From Archegozetes longisetosus (taxonomy: Eukaryota > Arthropoda > Arachnida > Sarcoptiformes > Trhypochthoniidae), in NCBI GenBank assembly GCA_018873245.2, contig JAEMBT020000007.1, positions 5,983,129 to 6,047,128 on the forward strand: a DNA stretch of 64,000 bases, given 5' to 3'. Shown piece by piece: positions 63,497-64,000 of the stretch (within the stretch, counting starts at the first letter, position 1; each line of letters opens with the position of its first letter). A program made the translations under genes and the position numbers. Below the pieces are notes generated by a model, which was not told the origin of the DNA, made no database searches, and saw only the letters and a list, made by a program, of their open reading frames with translations.

Positions 63497-63639
63497 TATT
63501 TAAGCATTTTAAATTATTTAAATTAATTAATAAAGAAGTACATTCGAGTAAGTACATTTGAGAAGATTAAAAGTACATTTTTGTACATCTCAGACTTTAA
63601 TATAGTACATCTTTAGGCTGCTCAAAGTTGGTCACCCTA

Positions 63640-64000
63640 AATATAACTCTTGGCACAACACATTTGTTTGATTTCTGAACTTACTTTATTGAACGACACA
63701 AGGTAAGACACTTTTTACATATATGTTTATCACTTTTATAGCAAGACTTCTCCCAAAATTGGGGCAGAGAGTTATAGTAGTTTAACCTAATAATAGAGAG
63801 GGTAGGAGTAACGTTAGGTAATAGCTTTAGGTGGGTTTACTGGAATGCTGAGGGTTAGGATCAACCTGACCACATGTCCCGGAATGGGCCTAACGGTCAA
63901 GGCATCATGAACTGTTTTCAGGTGGAAGGAATGGGTTATTTCTTGACATATAAGTGTACAGCAATGCGAAATGTTTAACAAAATCTATTTTTTAAGATTT
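63640..64000. other. Right-hand spacer, no recognised feature
   Basis: No open frame with a recognisable motif. GGGTTAGG-like words occur but without periodicity. Confidence 0.4.

Larger units (their letters stand above)
61216..63639 (+). mobile_element. hAT DNA transposon, decayed
   Basis: The left end TAGGTAGACTGACCAACTT and the right end (TAGGGTGACCAACTT on the other strand) are imperfect inverted repeats. Subterminal GTACATCTTTGAGCAG/GTACATCTTTAGGCTG words recur near both ends. The interior encodes a hAT transposase remnant. No intact 8-bp duplication was found, so the insertion is old or one border has changed. Confidence 0.8.

Overview
The window reads as nuclear DNA of an animal, most plausibly an arthropod (a mite-like or other small-genome lineage is possible but unproven). 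The evidence is small AT-rich GT-AG introns, an animal FAS-type megasynthase, MAM/LDL-receptor-A membrane proteins, a CCTAA/TTAGG-type satellite and Merlin, hAT, pogo-like and Maverick/adintovirus-like mobile DNA. No tRNA, rRNA or CRISPR was recognised.

Region 1 (410-11300, minus): one 13-exon gene for an animal fatty-acid-synthase-like polyketide synthase of about 2,300 residues, ordered KS-MAT-DH-psiMT-ER-KR-ACP. The last exon ends shortly after the ACP, so the usual thioesterase is absent. The ER nucleotide loop and the DH acid look altered, as expected for a FAS-derived polyketide synthase rather than housekeeping FASN.

Region 2 (13021-47887, minus): a tandem family of giant type I membrane proteins, each with about 17 MAM and 5 LDLa modules and a C-terminal transmembrane segment. 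Copy A (13021-26375, 24 exons) and copy B (32292-47887, 23 exons plus a damaged signal-peptide exon) are nearly colinear. A gutted third copy C (29215-31060) lies between them and keeps both gene ends but little of the middle. Introns and spacers hold many short inverted-repeat elements and a 1.34 kb Merlin transposon with a perfect 8-bp target duplication.

Region 3 (47888-64000): mostly mobile DNA. There is a nested foldback structure (49331-51440), a 3.7 kb DDE transposon with long inverted ends that carries a second element with a telomere-like satellite inside it (51514-55197), and a fragment of a Maverick/adintovirus-like element with capsid-like, fibre-like and packaging-ATPase genes (55930-59960). 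These are followed by a tandem duplication and a hAT element that has landed in the start of another transposase-like ORF.

The reading-frame breaks found by comparing paralogues or family patterns are nearly all explainable as loss of one base in a short homopolymer run, or of two bases in a dinucleotide run. That fits uncorrected long-read assembly errors at least as well as gene death, so the host genes may be intact in the organism.
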